NCBI RefSeq assembly: GCF_014836415.1
Contig: NZ_JACSQY010000007.1
Location: 62,001 to 126,000, forward strand
Origin: Sporosarcina gallistercoris
GTDB lineage: Bacteria > Bacillota > Bacilli > Bacillales_A > Planococcaceae
Length of the DNA stretch: 64,000 bases
Direction of reading: 5' to 3'
This document shows positions 37,080 to 46,179 of the stretch, one piece after another. The stretch's first letter is position 1. Each line of letters begins with the position of its first letter. The position numbers and the translations under genes are program-made. The notes below the pieces were generated by a model. That model searched no databases. It saw only the letters and a program-made list of their open reading frames with translations, and had not been told where the DNA came from.

Positions 37080-38261
37080 TTACGAGGCTGTATATGCTCC
37101 AATTAATTGATCAGTCACTTTTTTCTGTGAAAAATGCTCCGACACAAAATCGCTCGCCTTCACAGTTACAGTTTCCGCCAATTCATGGTCGTGCAAAAGT
37201 CGTTCAATCTGCGTTACAAATTCGTCATTATGTTCGCAAACAAAGGCCTCTTCCTGATGTGTAAAACCAATTCCTGAATTGGTTATCGTACTCATAACAA
37301 TCGGACAGCCAAGACCTGCTGCTTCCAAGATTTTGTTTTGCTGGCCAGCACCGAAACGCAGAGGGCAAACATATACAGCCGCCTTCCATTGCCACGGTCT
37401 AATATCTTCTACAAATCCCGTTACGACAACGCCTGGGATCTTGTTCAATTTTTTTATGTCAGCTGCAGGATTGGCCCCTACTAGCCAGCACTCCAAATCA
37501 GGGATTTTTGCTTTAAGTGGAAGGTAAATCTCTTTCACAAGCCTTTTCGCTGCGTCTACATTCGGGGCATAGTTCATAGTTCCAGTGAATACTAAAGCAT
37601 TCTTTCTGTTTTCCAAAGGATTCCGGTAAAAGTAGGACAAGTCTATATAATTTGGAACTACATCTACTTCACTGACCCGTCTTGAATGAAGAAAATCCTT
37701 ATCTGCCAGAGAGGTGATAATGGCTTTGGAACTTTGTGTTTTTATGAACATTTCATACTTTTTCATTCTCCCCAGTTCTCCCCCAACGACCAGCTTTTCG
37801 AATGGATTTTTTGACCACCGGTATCTTCTTTCCAAATTCAGGCTGATTGCATCAATATAGTCCACAATCAATTTCGAATTTGGAATGGTTAATAAAGGGA
37901 AGTTATGAAGCATTTTCGATTGAACATGTATGATGTCATAATGCGTTTCACTTAAAATCCGTTCAAGGAGCACGTTTAAAATAGGAAATGAAGCGAGCGA
38001 TACACTTAATGGATATTTTTTAAGGAAAAAGCTTCTTATTATTGAAAAATTGTTGTTTTTTGCTTTCATCTTGAACTTTTCTTCATTCGAACCATTCATT
38101 AAAGAAGCAGCACAGCACCAGTATGCTTCGTCATTTTCTTGATATAGATAGTGAACGGTATGTCCTTTACCCAATAAACTTCTTATTTGCTGAAACGCTC
38201 TCACTTGATCTCCTTTTCCAGGAACTTTCGGCTTTCGATGAGTAATAAATAAGATATTCAT
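37080..38261 (-). CDS. Glycosyltransferase (GT4-like, Stp1-type)
   Basis: A 393-residue GT-B glycosyltransferase. The N-terminal lobe begins MNILFITHRKPKVPGKGDQVRAF and contains DIIHVQS and VDYIDAISLNLERRYRW. The C-terminal nucleotide-sugar lobe has VFTGTMNYAPNVDAAKRL, a PLRFGAGQQNKILEAAGLGCPIV donor-site motif and a C-terminal tail. This resembles the sugar transferases associated with PEP-CTERM/EpsH exopolysaccharide loci. It adds a sugar to the lipid-linked repeat unit; donor and linkage are unknown, mannose being one candidate given manC next door. Confidence 0.9.
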   Translation of the reverse strand: MNILFITHRKPKVPGKGDQVRAFQQIRSLLGKGHTVHYLYQENDEAYWCCAASLMNGSNEEKFKMKAKNNNFSIIRSFFLKKYPLSVSLASFPILNVLLERILSETHYDIIHVQSKMLHNFPLLTIPNSKLIVDYIDAISLNLERRYRWSKNPFEKLVVGGELGRMKKYEMFIKTQSSKAIITSLADKDFLHSRRVSEVDVVPNYIDLSYFYRNPLENRKNALVFTGTMNYAPNVDAAKRLVKEIYLPLKAKIPDLECWLVGANPAADIKKLNKIPGVVVTGFVEDIRPWQWKAAVYVCPLRFGAGQQNKILEAAGLGCPIVMSTITNSGIGFTHQEEAFVCEHNDEFVTQIERLLHDHELAETVTVKASDFVSEHFSQKKVTDQLIGAYTAS

Positions 38262-38293
38262 GTACTATCCCCTTTTATAAACTTGAAGCCTGA

Positions 38294-39664
38294 TTATGAC
38301 CGAGTAGTTGTAATAATTTCTTTTTTCTTCCGATTGTTTATTTCTCCCACTCCTCTTGCTTGCCCTCGCTGAAAGAGTATTCGAATAGTCTGCAGTACAA
38401 TTTTAATATCACTTCCAAGTGAATAGTTGCGAATATAGAACAAGTCAAATCTCAGCTTATCTTCAGGAGTCGTTGCGTACTTTGCCATTACTTGCGCTAG
38501 TCCTGTTAATCCTGGTTTCACAGTCATCCTGTAAGAGTATTCCGCCATTTCTCGTTGGAATTGATCACAAAAAAACTTTCTCTCAGGTCGTGGTCCAACC
38601 AGGCTCATCTCCCCTTTCACGACATTGTACAATTGTGGTAACTCGTCCAGTCGTGTAGCACGCATCCATTTACCAATAGGGGTTATTCTTGAATCACGCG
38701 CTGTCGCCAACACTGGTCCTGTCTCTTTTTCCGCATCTTGAACCATGCTTCTGAATTTATAAATCAGATAGGGCTGCCCGTTTATTCCAAGACGTTCTTG
38801 CTTGAACAATGCCGGACCTTTAGACGTTAATCGGATTAACATCCATAAACTAATCATTACCGGACTAGTGGCCACCACCAATAAAAAGGAACCAACTACG
38901 TCAAAAGTACGTTTTAATACTCGTTTGACGATGGTAGATTCCACCACCGGAATGGAAAGAACAAGCATATCATCCACTTGCTGCTGAGTGGATCCTTGTA
39001 TAAACACTTCAAAGAACTGGGGAACAATCAGTATTTCCTTTTCATACTTCACACATAAACTAACGAGTCGCGTTCTTTGTTTTTCATCGACCAAAGGGCT
39101 AATCAGTACTACATCGACTTCTTGCAAAGAATTTTCCAGTCTTTTTTTTCCACTTGCTAGAAACAAACCAGTGACGATATACCAACCTTTGTGATGTGAA
39201 AGAAACTTGTCAGCTAGTGCGATTCCACTGGTTTCATCATTAGCGACAATCAGCACCTTTTTCTGCCCATGAAGGCCCTTGACTATTCGCCAAAAAATGA
39301 AGCGACTGCCTATCAAAAGAATGACATGAATCAAACTAGCGGTTAAAACGACTTCGAGTGAAAGATATTGCATAGGATAATAACTGCCGCCCAAAACCGA
39401 TAGAAATGCAACGATAGTTATAGAAAATAGGATTATATAGATCAACGGAGTAAATCCTTTTCGCTTCAAATCCAAATAAAATCCGAAGAGATACAAAACA
39501 CCGCACGTCAACGCTGCTATATACGTTACTGATTGAGCATTATCTAAAGGAGAGGCAGCACTATTCAAAAGTAAAGAAGCAGTAAAGTAACCTAAATGAA
39601 TTAACGCAATATCGAATAACACAAGTGACATTTTTCCAGTTCGCCTTTCGCTACTCCTTATCAT
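38294..39664 (-). CDS. Priming polyprenyl-phosphate sugar-phosphate transferase
   Basis: A 456-residue WbaP/CpsE-type protein: about four N-terminal membrane segments, a central Rossmann-like region (GQKKVLIVANDETSGIALADKF), one further membrane helix (FDVVGSFLLVVATSPVMISLW) and the catalytic bacterial sugar transferase domain (FKQERLGINGQPYLIYKFRSM, TRLDELPQLYNVVKGEMSLVGPRPE). It transfers a sugar-1-phosphate to undecaprenyl phosphate, starting the repeat unit. The start is the ATG at 39664 behind GGTGGGGG; an upstream in-frame TTG at 39688 is less likely. Confidence 0.93.
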   Translation of the reverse strand: MIRSSERRTGKMSLVLFDIALIHLGYFTASLLLNSAASPLDNAQSVTYIAALTCGVLYLFGFYLDLKRKGFTPLIYIILFSITIVAFLSVLGGSYYPMQYLSLEVVLTASLIHVILLIGSRFIFWRIVKGLHGQKKVLIVANDETSGIALADKFLSHHKGWYIVTGLFLASGKKRLENSLQEVDVVLISPLVDEKQRTRLVSLCVKYEKEILIVPQFFEVFIQGSTQQQVDDMLVLSIPVVESTIVKRVLKRTFDVVGSFLLVVATSPVMISLWMLIRLTSKGPALFKQERLGINGQPYLIYKFRSMVQDAEKETGPVLATARDSRITPIGKWMRATRLDELPQLYNVVKGEMSLVGPRPERKFFCDQFQREMAEYSYRMTVKPGLTGLAQVMAKYATTPEDKLRFDLFYIRNYSLGSDIKIVLQTIRILFQRGQARGVGEINNRKKKEIITTTRS

Positions 39665-39735
39665 TGCAACCCCCACCCATTTAGACAACTTCGCTCTTTT
39701 AAGATTATAGTTACAACATTTGTTTCTAATCTTTT

Positions 39736-40779
39736 CTATAAATACTGCAGCATCGTTGCGTTAATCATTTTTTCTGAGGAAAAATTCTTCTGAACCCGCT
39801 GGTTAGCATCCTCCGCCATTTTCAATCTTAATGAAGGATTGTTTTTCATCACGTGTATGTAATTACAAAAACTTTCAACCGAGTAGTCAGATACGAGAAA
39901 TCCCATTTTGTCGCTATTTATTGCTTCTTTAATGCCGCCTGCATTCACTGAAATGATTGGAGTTCCAACAGCCATCGCTTCAAGAATAACCATTGGGAAT
40001 ACTTCACGATGAGAAGTCAAAAGAAGCACATGCATATCTCTAATGAACTTCTCTGAATCCTTTATGTCTCCCATCATATGCACTTGCTTTGTCAGCCCCG
40101 AATTTTCAATCATTTGATTGATTTTTGTATATTCCGGCCCCTGCCCGCCTATATAAAATTGTATATGCTGATCATTGTTGAGCTTCTTTGCAATTTCCAG
40201 AAACAATTCATGATTTTTTTCTGATGAAAGTCTTGCGAGAATTCCAACCTTAAAGATGTCTGTTTGTTTTTTCGGATGATACATAAACTTTTGTAAGTCT
40301 ACTCCGTTATAGATTGTTGTAATTTTTCCTGGCTGAACACCCAGTTGCAACAGGTTCAATCGTTCATCGTCACTGACTGTTATAACTCTAGTCAGATGAC
40401 GATTTACTAACGAAACAAAGATGTTGCGAAAGCGTTTTTCCATCATCGTAATATTATGTTTTGTATAGATAATCGATAGCTTTTTAGGGAGTATTTTTTT
40501 TAGTACTACGGCATACAAGACCATTCTCAAGCTGTTTGCATGAATTACATCAATCTTGGATTCTACTACCCTTCTCATAATTGTTATTAAGTTCGCAAGA
40601 TGATTATGGCGCGATAAGTGACTAAAGTTTGTTTTATTGTTGATTTGCTCGTACAGCTCTCCTGGTCCTGCTGCTGTGTAAAAAACAAGCTCTGGATGCT
40701 TTAACTGATTCTCCAATTTACAAAAGTAGTTTTCAGCTCCACCTGTTGTGAGTTTATCCGTCATTAATAACACATTCAT
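39736..40779 (-). CDS. GT4 family glycosyltransferase
   Basis: A 347-residue GT-B enzyme. The N-terminal lobe shows LTTGGAENYFCKL and IDVIHANSLRMVLYA; the C-terminal lobe shows VGILARLSSEKNHELFLEIAKKL, a phosphate-binding GGQGPEYTKI and the E-x7-E region HREVFPMVILEAMAVGTPIISVNAGGIKE. It elongates the lipid-linked oligosaccharide. Its start overlaps the polymerase stop by 4 nt. The sugar is unknown. Confidence 0.92.
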   Translation of the reverse strand: MNVLLMTDKLTTGGAENYFCKLENQLKHPELVFYTAAGPGELYEQINNKTNFSHLSRHNHLANLITIMRRVVESKIDVIHANSLRMVLYAVVLKKILPKKLSIIYTKHNITMMEKRFRNIFVSLVNRHLTRVITVSDDERLNLLQLGVQPGKITTIYNGVDLQKFMYHPKKQTDIFKVGILARLSSEKNHELFLEIAKKLNNDQHIQFYIGGQGPEYTKINQMIENSGLTKQVHMMGDIKDSEKFIRDMHVLLLTSHREVFPMVILEAMAVGTPIISVNAGGIKEAINSDKMGFLVSDYSVESFCNYIHVMKNNPSLRLKMAEDANQRVQKNFSSEKMINATMLQYL

Positions 40780-42032
40780 TTCCAGTATCCTCCTAGAGAG
40801 TCAGTTGAGCGTTCGATATCTGAGGGGGTATTTTTTCTCTGCACGTTCTCTTCCCGTTGAAGAGTTATCGAGAGAATAGCGAGGTAAAGAATAAATACTT
40901 CATGAATAATTAGAGAAAGGGACATAATTTGCAATAGAAATGCTATGAAGATTAAAAGTAAATACGTATGATGCTTCATTAAGCGTCTTTTCAATAGCTG
41001 AACAAATACTAGGAGAAGAAATATGAAATACATAACAAATCCTAGCAAACCGGATTCCGTTAAAATTTGTAACAACGTATTATGTGTGTACAGATTTTCG
41101 CCATAATGAACGTTGTTGTATTCGATAAAGTTATCTGCTCCAATTCCCATAACAGGATGCGCTAAAAAGTATTCCCACGCCCGTCCCCATAGTTCAAAGC
41201 GGCCGCTTCCTCCATCATTCGAAAAGTCCTCAATTCTTCCTACAAGGAGCGCGCCTACATCAATTTTCATAATGAATATTGCAAAGTACGCAGCTGGTAT
41301 GAAAATCACGCCTATCGTCGTCATCGTTCTCCATCTTTCAGAAGAATTGCTGATTACAATGTAGATCATAATTATGAGAAGCATTGCCAAAATACCGCCT
41401 CTTGAAAAAGTTAAGACCGTTGTAAGTATGCATAATGTAAATCCGATTTTGTTCCTGACAGTGGTCATATTCGTTAGGAAGTATGCAAAAAATATAGAGT
41501 TATAGAACACAAACAAATTGGGATCTTGCAGCAGACCGACTAACCTTGGATAATCCCTGTCAAAGAGAACGCCATAACTAACCGACATTTCCTCCGTCAT
41601 TTGTAACCCCGTTTTTTTGATGCCAGCTATATACAGCAGCAGGCTGACAGCATTAAAAAGCAAACCGGATTTCGCAATCGCCTCTTGGATTGCGAAATTA
41701 GAATACATTTTCAAGACAAATTTCAATATAAAATAAAAGCCGATCAGTAGAGCAATACCCGCCATCATACGAATGCTGGCAAAAGGATATGCTGAAAAAG
41801 CGCCAGTGAAAACGTAAAACAAATAAAATAAAATTAACACTATTTCGTATGAGTACATCTTTTGAAACGAAAATGAAGAGAGATGAAAGAGTAAGAAAAT
41901 ACATAAAAAGATCATATAAGGCTTTAAATAAAAACCAATATATACGTTATAATTACTTAACATGAAGGTGAAAAGTAATAAAAACAGACCGGTATGCCGC
42001 TCTTTCAGAGTGACAGATTTAAGAAAGCCCAT
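40776..42032 (-). CDS. Wzy-type O-antigen/exopolysaccharide polymerase
   Basis: A 418-residue membrane protein with ten to twelve hydrophobic segments and the large periplasmic-side loop holding the Wzy_C-like motif GRAWEYFLAHPVMGIGADNFIEYNN...YTHNTLLQILTESGLLG. It would polymerise repeat units flipped by the adjacent Wzx. Ligases share this fold, but with Wzx, Wzz-like and ATPase genes beside it a polymerase is the best reading. It overlaps the flippase gene by 14 nt. Confidence 0.88.
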   Translation of the reverse strand: MGFLKSVTLKERHTGLFLLLFTFMLSNYNVYIGFYLKPYMIFLCIFLLFHLSSFSFQKMYSYEIVLILFYLFYVFTGAFSAYPFASIRMMAGIALLIGFYFILKFVLKMYSNFAIQEAIAKSGLLFNAVSLLLYIAGIKKTGLQMTEEMSVSYGVLFDRDYPRLVGLLQDPNLFVFYNSIFFAYFLTNMTTVRNKIGFTLCILTTVLTFSRGGILAMLLIIMIYIVISNSSERWRTMTTIGVIFIPAAYFAIFIMKIDVGALLVGRIEDFSNDGGSGRFELWGRAWEYFLAHPVMGIGADNFIEYNNVHYGENLYTHNTLLQILTESGLLGFVMYFIFLLLVFVQLLKRRLMKHHTYLLLIFIAFLLQIMSLSLIIHEVFILYLAILSITLQREENVQRKNTPSDIERSTDSLGGYWK

Positions 42033-43488
42033 CCCCTATCCCCCGCTCTGTCGTCTCTTCTTCCGCTCTTTTTTCTTTATATATGAACCCCTTTAGTTTA
42101 TGCAGTAACTCTCTATCAGCTACCAGGATCACTGTTAACGACAGTAAATGAAGACTTGCAGCTAGCACAGGAGATTCGGAGAAGAAATAATTCATGATTA
42201 CAAATAAAACAATAAAAAATGATAAATAAGGAATTAACATGTTCACCGCCAACGCTTTCTTAGCTGGATTTAAAAACCAATACCCTGCTAAGGAAACCAG
42301 CTCGATCCCCACTGCAGCACATGCTGCACCTTCTATACCATACTGACGACTAAATCCAACATAGAAACCAATTCCAATTAGAAGTGCTGCTGCCTGAATT
42401 GCTGTTCTCCGATAATGCAGAGCTTTCGTGGTCAGCCCATCAGCTAGCGCCACATTAATACTTTGCAGTACGAGCATTAAAGACAAAATTTGCAAAGCGT
42501 TAGAAGCGGATAACCACTCGTTTCCAAACAACGTACTAATTAAGGGTTCGGGTATATAAAAAAAGGATACTGTCATCGCCATGCCTGTTAATGCCATCAT
42601 TTTTAGTTGAAGTAGGTTTAGCTGCAAGTGCTCCGCCTCACCTTTGCCGTTATAGCTCTTAAACAGTGCCGGGTAGAATGCACCTGCTAGTACGCCTGGA
42701 ATTTGGTACAGTGCAGAAGGTATACGATAGGCAACAGCAAAAAAACCAACCTGTTTTAGTGTTAATGTCCTTTCCAACACAATGGGTCCGAGCTGTGGTA
42801 GGAGAACGACCAGCAAACCGCTAATAATGAAAGACGTCACATTCTTTAACAATCCTCTATGGAATGCATGCTTAAAGTGGATCGTGGTCCTCTTTGCTAC
42901 CAAGTGAATCCCTACGAATCCTGCGAGTAAATACGAAAAACCATAAAACAAGCAAATTAAGAACGGATGCAACGACAACATCATTCCACTTAAAACAGAA
43001 ACTACAAGCAGCAGGGCTGAACAAATACGAATCAGCCCTAAATATTGCATTTCTTCTATTAGTTGAAAGTAAGTAATACTAATACTCTGAAGCGCCAACC
43101 CTGTCACCATAGGCAACATTAAATAATACATAATTTTCATTAGTTCTGGCTGATTCTGATAGAGCAACTGGATTAGGAAATACCCCGCTAGAAGTGTAAT
43201 CCCCAATAACACAAGCCTGACTTTAACAAAGGAAGAGAGTAGAGCAGTTAGACTCACTTCTTTTTTAGAACCTTCACGGAGTACCGCAACACTTATTCCG
43301 GCATCCGTACAGTACCCCATAATCAAGGCATAAGCTAACGCAATACTAAACATTCCATAGCTTTGAGAATCCAAATACTTTGCCAAAATCACAAGTGTTA
43401 CAGCGTTAAGTCCACTAGAAAAGATTGTGCTATAAAACAAATAAACTGCATTTTTACCAATAGAGTTCTTTTTACCATGTTTCACCAA
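42019..43488 (-). CDS. Wzx-type polysaccharide flippase
   Basis: A 489-residue protein with about fourteen transmembrane helices of the MOP/polysaccharide transporter family (N-terminal GKNAVYLFYSTIFSSGLNAVTLVILAKYL is typical). It moves lipid-linked repeat units across the membrane. The start is uncertain: TTG at 43488 and GTG at 43485 are adjacent and the purine site upstream is weak. Confidence 0.9.
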   Translation of the reverse strand: MVKHGKKNSIGKNAVYLFYSTIFSSGLNAVTLVILAKYLDSQSYGMFSIALAYALIMGYCTDAGISVAVLREGSKKEVSLTALLSSFVKVRLVLLGITLLAGYFLIQLLYQNQPELMKIMYYLMLPMVTGLALQSISITYFQLIEEMQYLGLIRICSALLLVVSVLSGMMLSLHPFLICLFYGFSYLLAGFVGIHLVAKRTTIHFKHAFHRGLLKNVTSFIISGLLVVLLPQLGPIVLERTLTLKQVGFFAVAYRIPSALYQIPGVLAGAFYPALFKSYNGKGEAEHLQLNLLQLKMMALTGMAMTVSFFYIPEPLISTLFGNEWLSASNALQILSLMLVLQSINVALADGLTTKALHYRRTAIQAAALLIGIGFYVGFSRQYGIEGAACAAVGIELVSLAGYWFLNPAKKALAVNMLIPYLSFFIVLFVIMNYFFSESPVLAASLHLLSLTVILVADRELLHKLKGFIYKEKRAEEETTERGIGDGLS

Positions 43489-43505
43489 TGCTCACCCACA
43501 CATCT

Positions 43506-44126
43506 TCAACTTGTTTGATATATTGCTCCTAATAGCTGGGTGTTAGCTCTTTCCAGAATTTTTTTCACTTGCAAAGCATCCCTTTCTTTTGTCTGGTCTT
43601 CCTGAATCACCAGAATCACACCACTGCAAACTGTAGAAACTATTTGAGAATCGGCAGCTATCAAAAATGGTGGAGAATCCAGTAGTATGACATCGTAGAT
43701 ACGATGCCATGCGACTAGCAGCTGTTCAATTTTATTTAAACTCTCTAGGTAAAACGGTACTGAGCCGGCAGGAAGAAAATGCAAGTTATCGATGAATACT
43801 TTAGAAATTTCACCTTGTTCTCCACTTAATATATTGCTTAATCCTTTGTTGTTTGGAACGTCAAACAGATGATGAATGATAGGTCCTCTGAAATTCATAT
43901 CTACTAGCAGTACTCTTTTTCCTGCTTCAGCAAACGAACTGGCCAACTTTAAAGAAATCATCGATTGTCTTGGATTACCTTCTGGAGAAGTTACCATTAA
44001 TATCGACTTTTCGTTCTTCAGTACATGTTGTGTATTCATTTTGATCATCCTGATTTGCTCTGTGCTTATCCATCTTCTAGGAGACTTCAGTTGCTTTATC
44101 CACTTGTTTTTTCTTTTCCTTAACAA
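43506..44126 (-). CDS. CpsD/CapB-like ATPase with degenerate Walker A (pseudo-BY-kinase)
   Basis: A 206-residue protein of the bacterial tyrosine kinase fold. Walker A', KRVLLVDMNFRGPIIHHLF (70-88), and Walker B, VILLDSPP (146-153), are kept. The Walker A loop, however, reads TSPEGNPRQSM (46-56) where CpsD proteins have PGEGKST, so the catalytic Gly-Lys is Arg-Gln. The PPNP motif is VPFY (123-126). The C-terminus (AIYQTS) has one Tyr instead of a cluster. It probably cannot autophosphorylate and may act as a structural partner of the Wzz-like protein. The TTG at 44126 follows GGAGGT by 6 nt; upstream ATGs overlap that site. Confidence 0.85.
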   Translation of the reverse strand: MLRKRKNKWIKQLKSPRRWISTEQIRMIKMNTQHVLKNEKSILMVTSPEGNPRQSMISLKLASSFAEAGKRVLLVDMNFRGPIIHHLFDVPNNKGLSNILSGEQGEISKVFIDNLHFLPAGSVPFYLESLNKIEQLLVAWHRIYDVILLDSPPFLIAADSQIVSTVCSGVILVIQEDQTKERDALQVKKILERANTQLLGAIYQTS

Positions 44127-44847
44127 CGAATGACCTCCTTTCATAGTCAGGATCATTAGTGAGATATGCTCCTCTGCCATTCTTTCGAAGTTCTAATTTC
44201 ACACTGAAATTCCCTAAAAGCGGTATGCCGAGCAACTCTTCTACAATTCCTTCTCTTTTAAAAGAACTATCCAATTGCTCACGGATGACTGCTAGTCCAA
44301 TACCCGCTAAAACCCCTATGATCAAGGCAATCGCTAGGGCAGCTAGTTCATTATTGGTTTTAATGACATCATCGTTTTTCCCTAGCAGTTTCACCTGATC
44401 AAATTGAAGGAGACCATTCATTTTATCGATGGCTATAACTGCTGTAGTATTGGCGATACTTCTGGCTAATTCCTCGTCTTGGTCTTTTACAGTGATGATA
44501 ATAAGCTGAGAGTCTTTGTTGTTTTTAATCACTAATTTTCCATCAAATGTTTGCCCTTTTAACCCTAGTTCTTCTTTCACTGCATTTAATACAATGGGAC
44601 TTTTAATGAAATCTACAGAAGACGCCAACATTCGTGGAATCTTTTGAGTTTCTTCATAGGAATTTTCTTGGTTTTTATTTTGCAAATTACCAACAAGGAT
44701 ATATTCACTTGCTTCATATACCGGTTTGAATATATAGAACGTAGCTAGTGCGGTAATGGCAACCAAGACCGCCGCTGTCACACTGATCAGAAGAATTCTT
44801 TTTTTAATTAAAAGAAAGAAATCTTTTAGAGTCATCTCTCTTTGCAT
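44077..44847 (-). CDS. Wzz/CapA-type chain-length regulator
   Basis: A 256-residue polysaccharide co-polymerase: N-terminal cytoplasmic start, helix about 18-40, extracytoplasmic domain with heptad-like helices (about 41-165), a second helix (about 168-190) with the Pro/Gly-rich context ALAIALIIGVLAGIGLAVIREQLD, and a C-terminal cytoplasmic tail that should contact the ATPase. It sets polymer length. The ATG at 44847 follows GGAAGGTG by 8 nt and is preferred over the ATG at 44865, which overlaps the epimerase stop. It overlaps the ATPase gene by 50 nt. Confidence 0.88.
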   Translation of the reverse strand: MQREMTLKDFFLLIKKRILLISVTAAVLVAITALATFYIFKPVYEASEYILVGNLQNKNQENSYEETQKIPRMLASSVDFIKSPIVLNAVKEELGLKGQTFDGKLVIKNNKDSQLIIITVKDQDEELARSIANTTAVIAIDKMNGLLQFDQVKLLGKNDDVIKTNNELAALAIALIIGVLAGIGLAVIREQLDSSFKREGIVEELLGIPLLGNFSVKLELRKNGRGAYLTNDPDYERRSFVVKEKKKQVDKATEVS

Positions 44848-44864
44848 AAGAGCGTCACCTTCCA

Positions 44865-45794
44865 TCAGCTTTGGATAAGCATTTCTTGCTCACAGTATCT
44901 AATCGTCCTATTCAGCCCCTCAGCAAATGAATACACTGGTTCCCAATCAAGTACAGTCTTTGCTTTTGTGTTGGCTAAGCAACTGTACTTAATATCACCT
45001 GTCCGCTCCTCATGAAAAACAGGCAATAAGTTCGTTCCGGTGATCTCATTCAATTCATTTATTATGTTCTTCACTGAGGTTTGGTTTTGAGTACTAATGT
45101 TAATAATTTCATTGTCTCCATTTGTTAACGCGGCAACATTTGCTTTGGCTACATCTTTTACAAAAATAAAATCTCTCGTCTGATTCCCATCCCCCAGAAT
45201 AGATAGCGGTTGGTTATTCAAAAACTTATCAATAAAAATTGACACCACTCCTGCCTCTCCATTCGAGTCTTGTCTCATACCGTATACATTGGCATAACGT
45301 AAAATGGTGTAAGTTATCCCGTGTAGGCTGGAAAACATTCTTATATATGCTTCAGCATGCTTTTTAGACAATCCATAGAAAGAAATAGGTTGCAGTTGAT
45401 GATTCTCATCAAGCGGCAAATATCCAGGATTTCCGTATAATGCAGCAGTTGAAGCAAAAATTATTTTCTTCACTTGATATTTCACACATGCCTCAAGTAC
45501 ATTAATCGTCCCGATAATATTTTCTTCACTATCGTTTAATGGCGCCTGTAAAGAACTAGCTACAGAGACTTGAGCAGCTAAATGAATGACACAGTCCGGC
45601 TGGAAGTCAGCATAAAACCTCTCTATTTCTTTCTTTCGAATATCTCCCTTATAAAAAACTACTGATTTAGGAACTTGTCTCATTTTCCCTGTTGAAAGGT
45701 TATCTACCACTGCAACCTCATGATTGTGTGCAATTAACTCCTCAGTAACATGCGATCCGATAAATCCTGCCCCACCTGTCACCAGTACCTTCAT
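44865..45794 (-). CDS. NAD-dependent sugar epimerase/dehydratase (GalE-like)
   Basis: A 309-residue extended short-chain dehydrogenase. The NAD-binding GGAGFIGSHV opens the protein; the catalytic triad is visible as Ser/Thr in FASTAALYG and Y-x3-K in YGLSKKHAEAY. It most resembles UDP-glucose/UDP-GlcNAc 4-epimerases and would supply a UDP-sugar for the polymer. It is the first gene of the operon, with two palindromes just upstream of its start. Confidence 0.92.
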   Translation of the reverse strand: MKVLVTGGAGFIGSHVTEELIAHNHEVAVVDNLSTGKMRQVPKSVVFYKGDIRKKEIERFYADFQPDCVIHLAAQVSVASSLQAPLNDSEENIIGTINVLEACVKYQVKKIIFASTAALYGNPGYLPLDENHQLQPISFYGLSKKHAEAYIRMFSSLHGITYTILRYANVYGMRQDSNGEAGVVSIFIDKFLNNQPLSILGDGNQTRDFIFVKDVAKANVAALTNGDNEIINISTQNQTSVKNIINELNEITGTNLLPVFHEERTGDIKYSCLANTKAKTVLDWEPVYSFAEGLNRTIRYCEQEMLIQS

Positions 45795-45834
45795 CGCCTT
45801 CGCCTCTTCCCCAATAAATAAAAATAGAAAATAG

Positions 45835-45868
45835 TAAACGTTTAACCGAAAGTAAGTTGTACTTACTT
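45835..45868. promoter_or_regulatory. Two adjacent palindromes upstream of the exopolysaccharide operon
   Basis: TAAACGTTTA (45835-45844) is followed after 5 nt by a perfect 8-3-8 inverted repeat AAGTAAGT-TGT-ACTTACTT (45850-45868). They lie 40-75 nt upstream of the epimerase start, a suitable place for an operator. The rest of 45870-46120 is AT-rich and shows no gene. Confidence 0.5.
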
Positions 45869-46125
45869 GTGTTCCATTATTATTCCAGCCGACATTTGGT
45901 AAGTTCTAACTCATTAAGTTCAATATCATAGGAGAGTACCCACGTATACTTATGAACAACACGAAACATATAAAACTGCTTGTTCTATATGAAAAATACA
46001 TTTTATTCAAGAAATTATGAAGGAAGGAATTTCATAGATACTGTCGAATCCATATTATGCTTCTCCTCCCTCGTTTATGTTTTGTTTTTGTAAGTATGTT
46101 TTCATAGGGAAACGCAAAAATTCCG

Positions 46126-46157
46126 CAAAAAAAAAAGCACTGCTAAAAGCAGCGCTT
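46126..46157 (-). terminator. Terminator of the second two-component operon
   Basis: Stem AAGCGCTGC/GCAGTGCTT around TTTTA, followed on the minus strand by ten T. Confidence 0.93.
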
Positions 46158-46179
46158 AAAATATCCGATACAATTAAAA

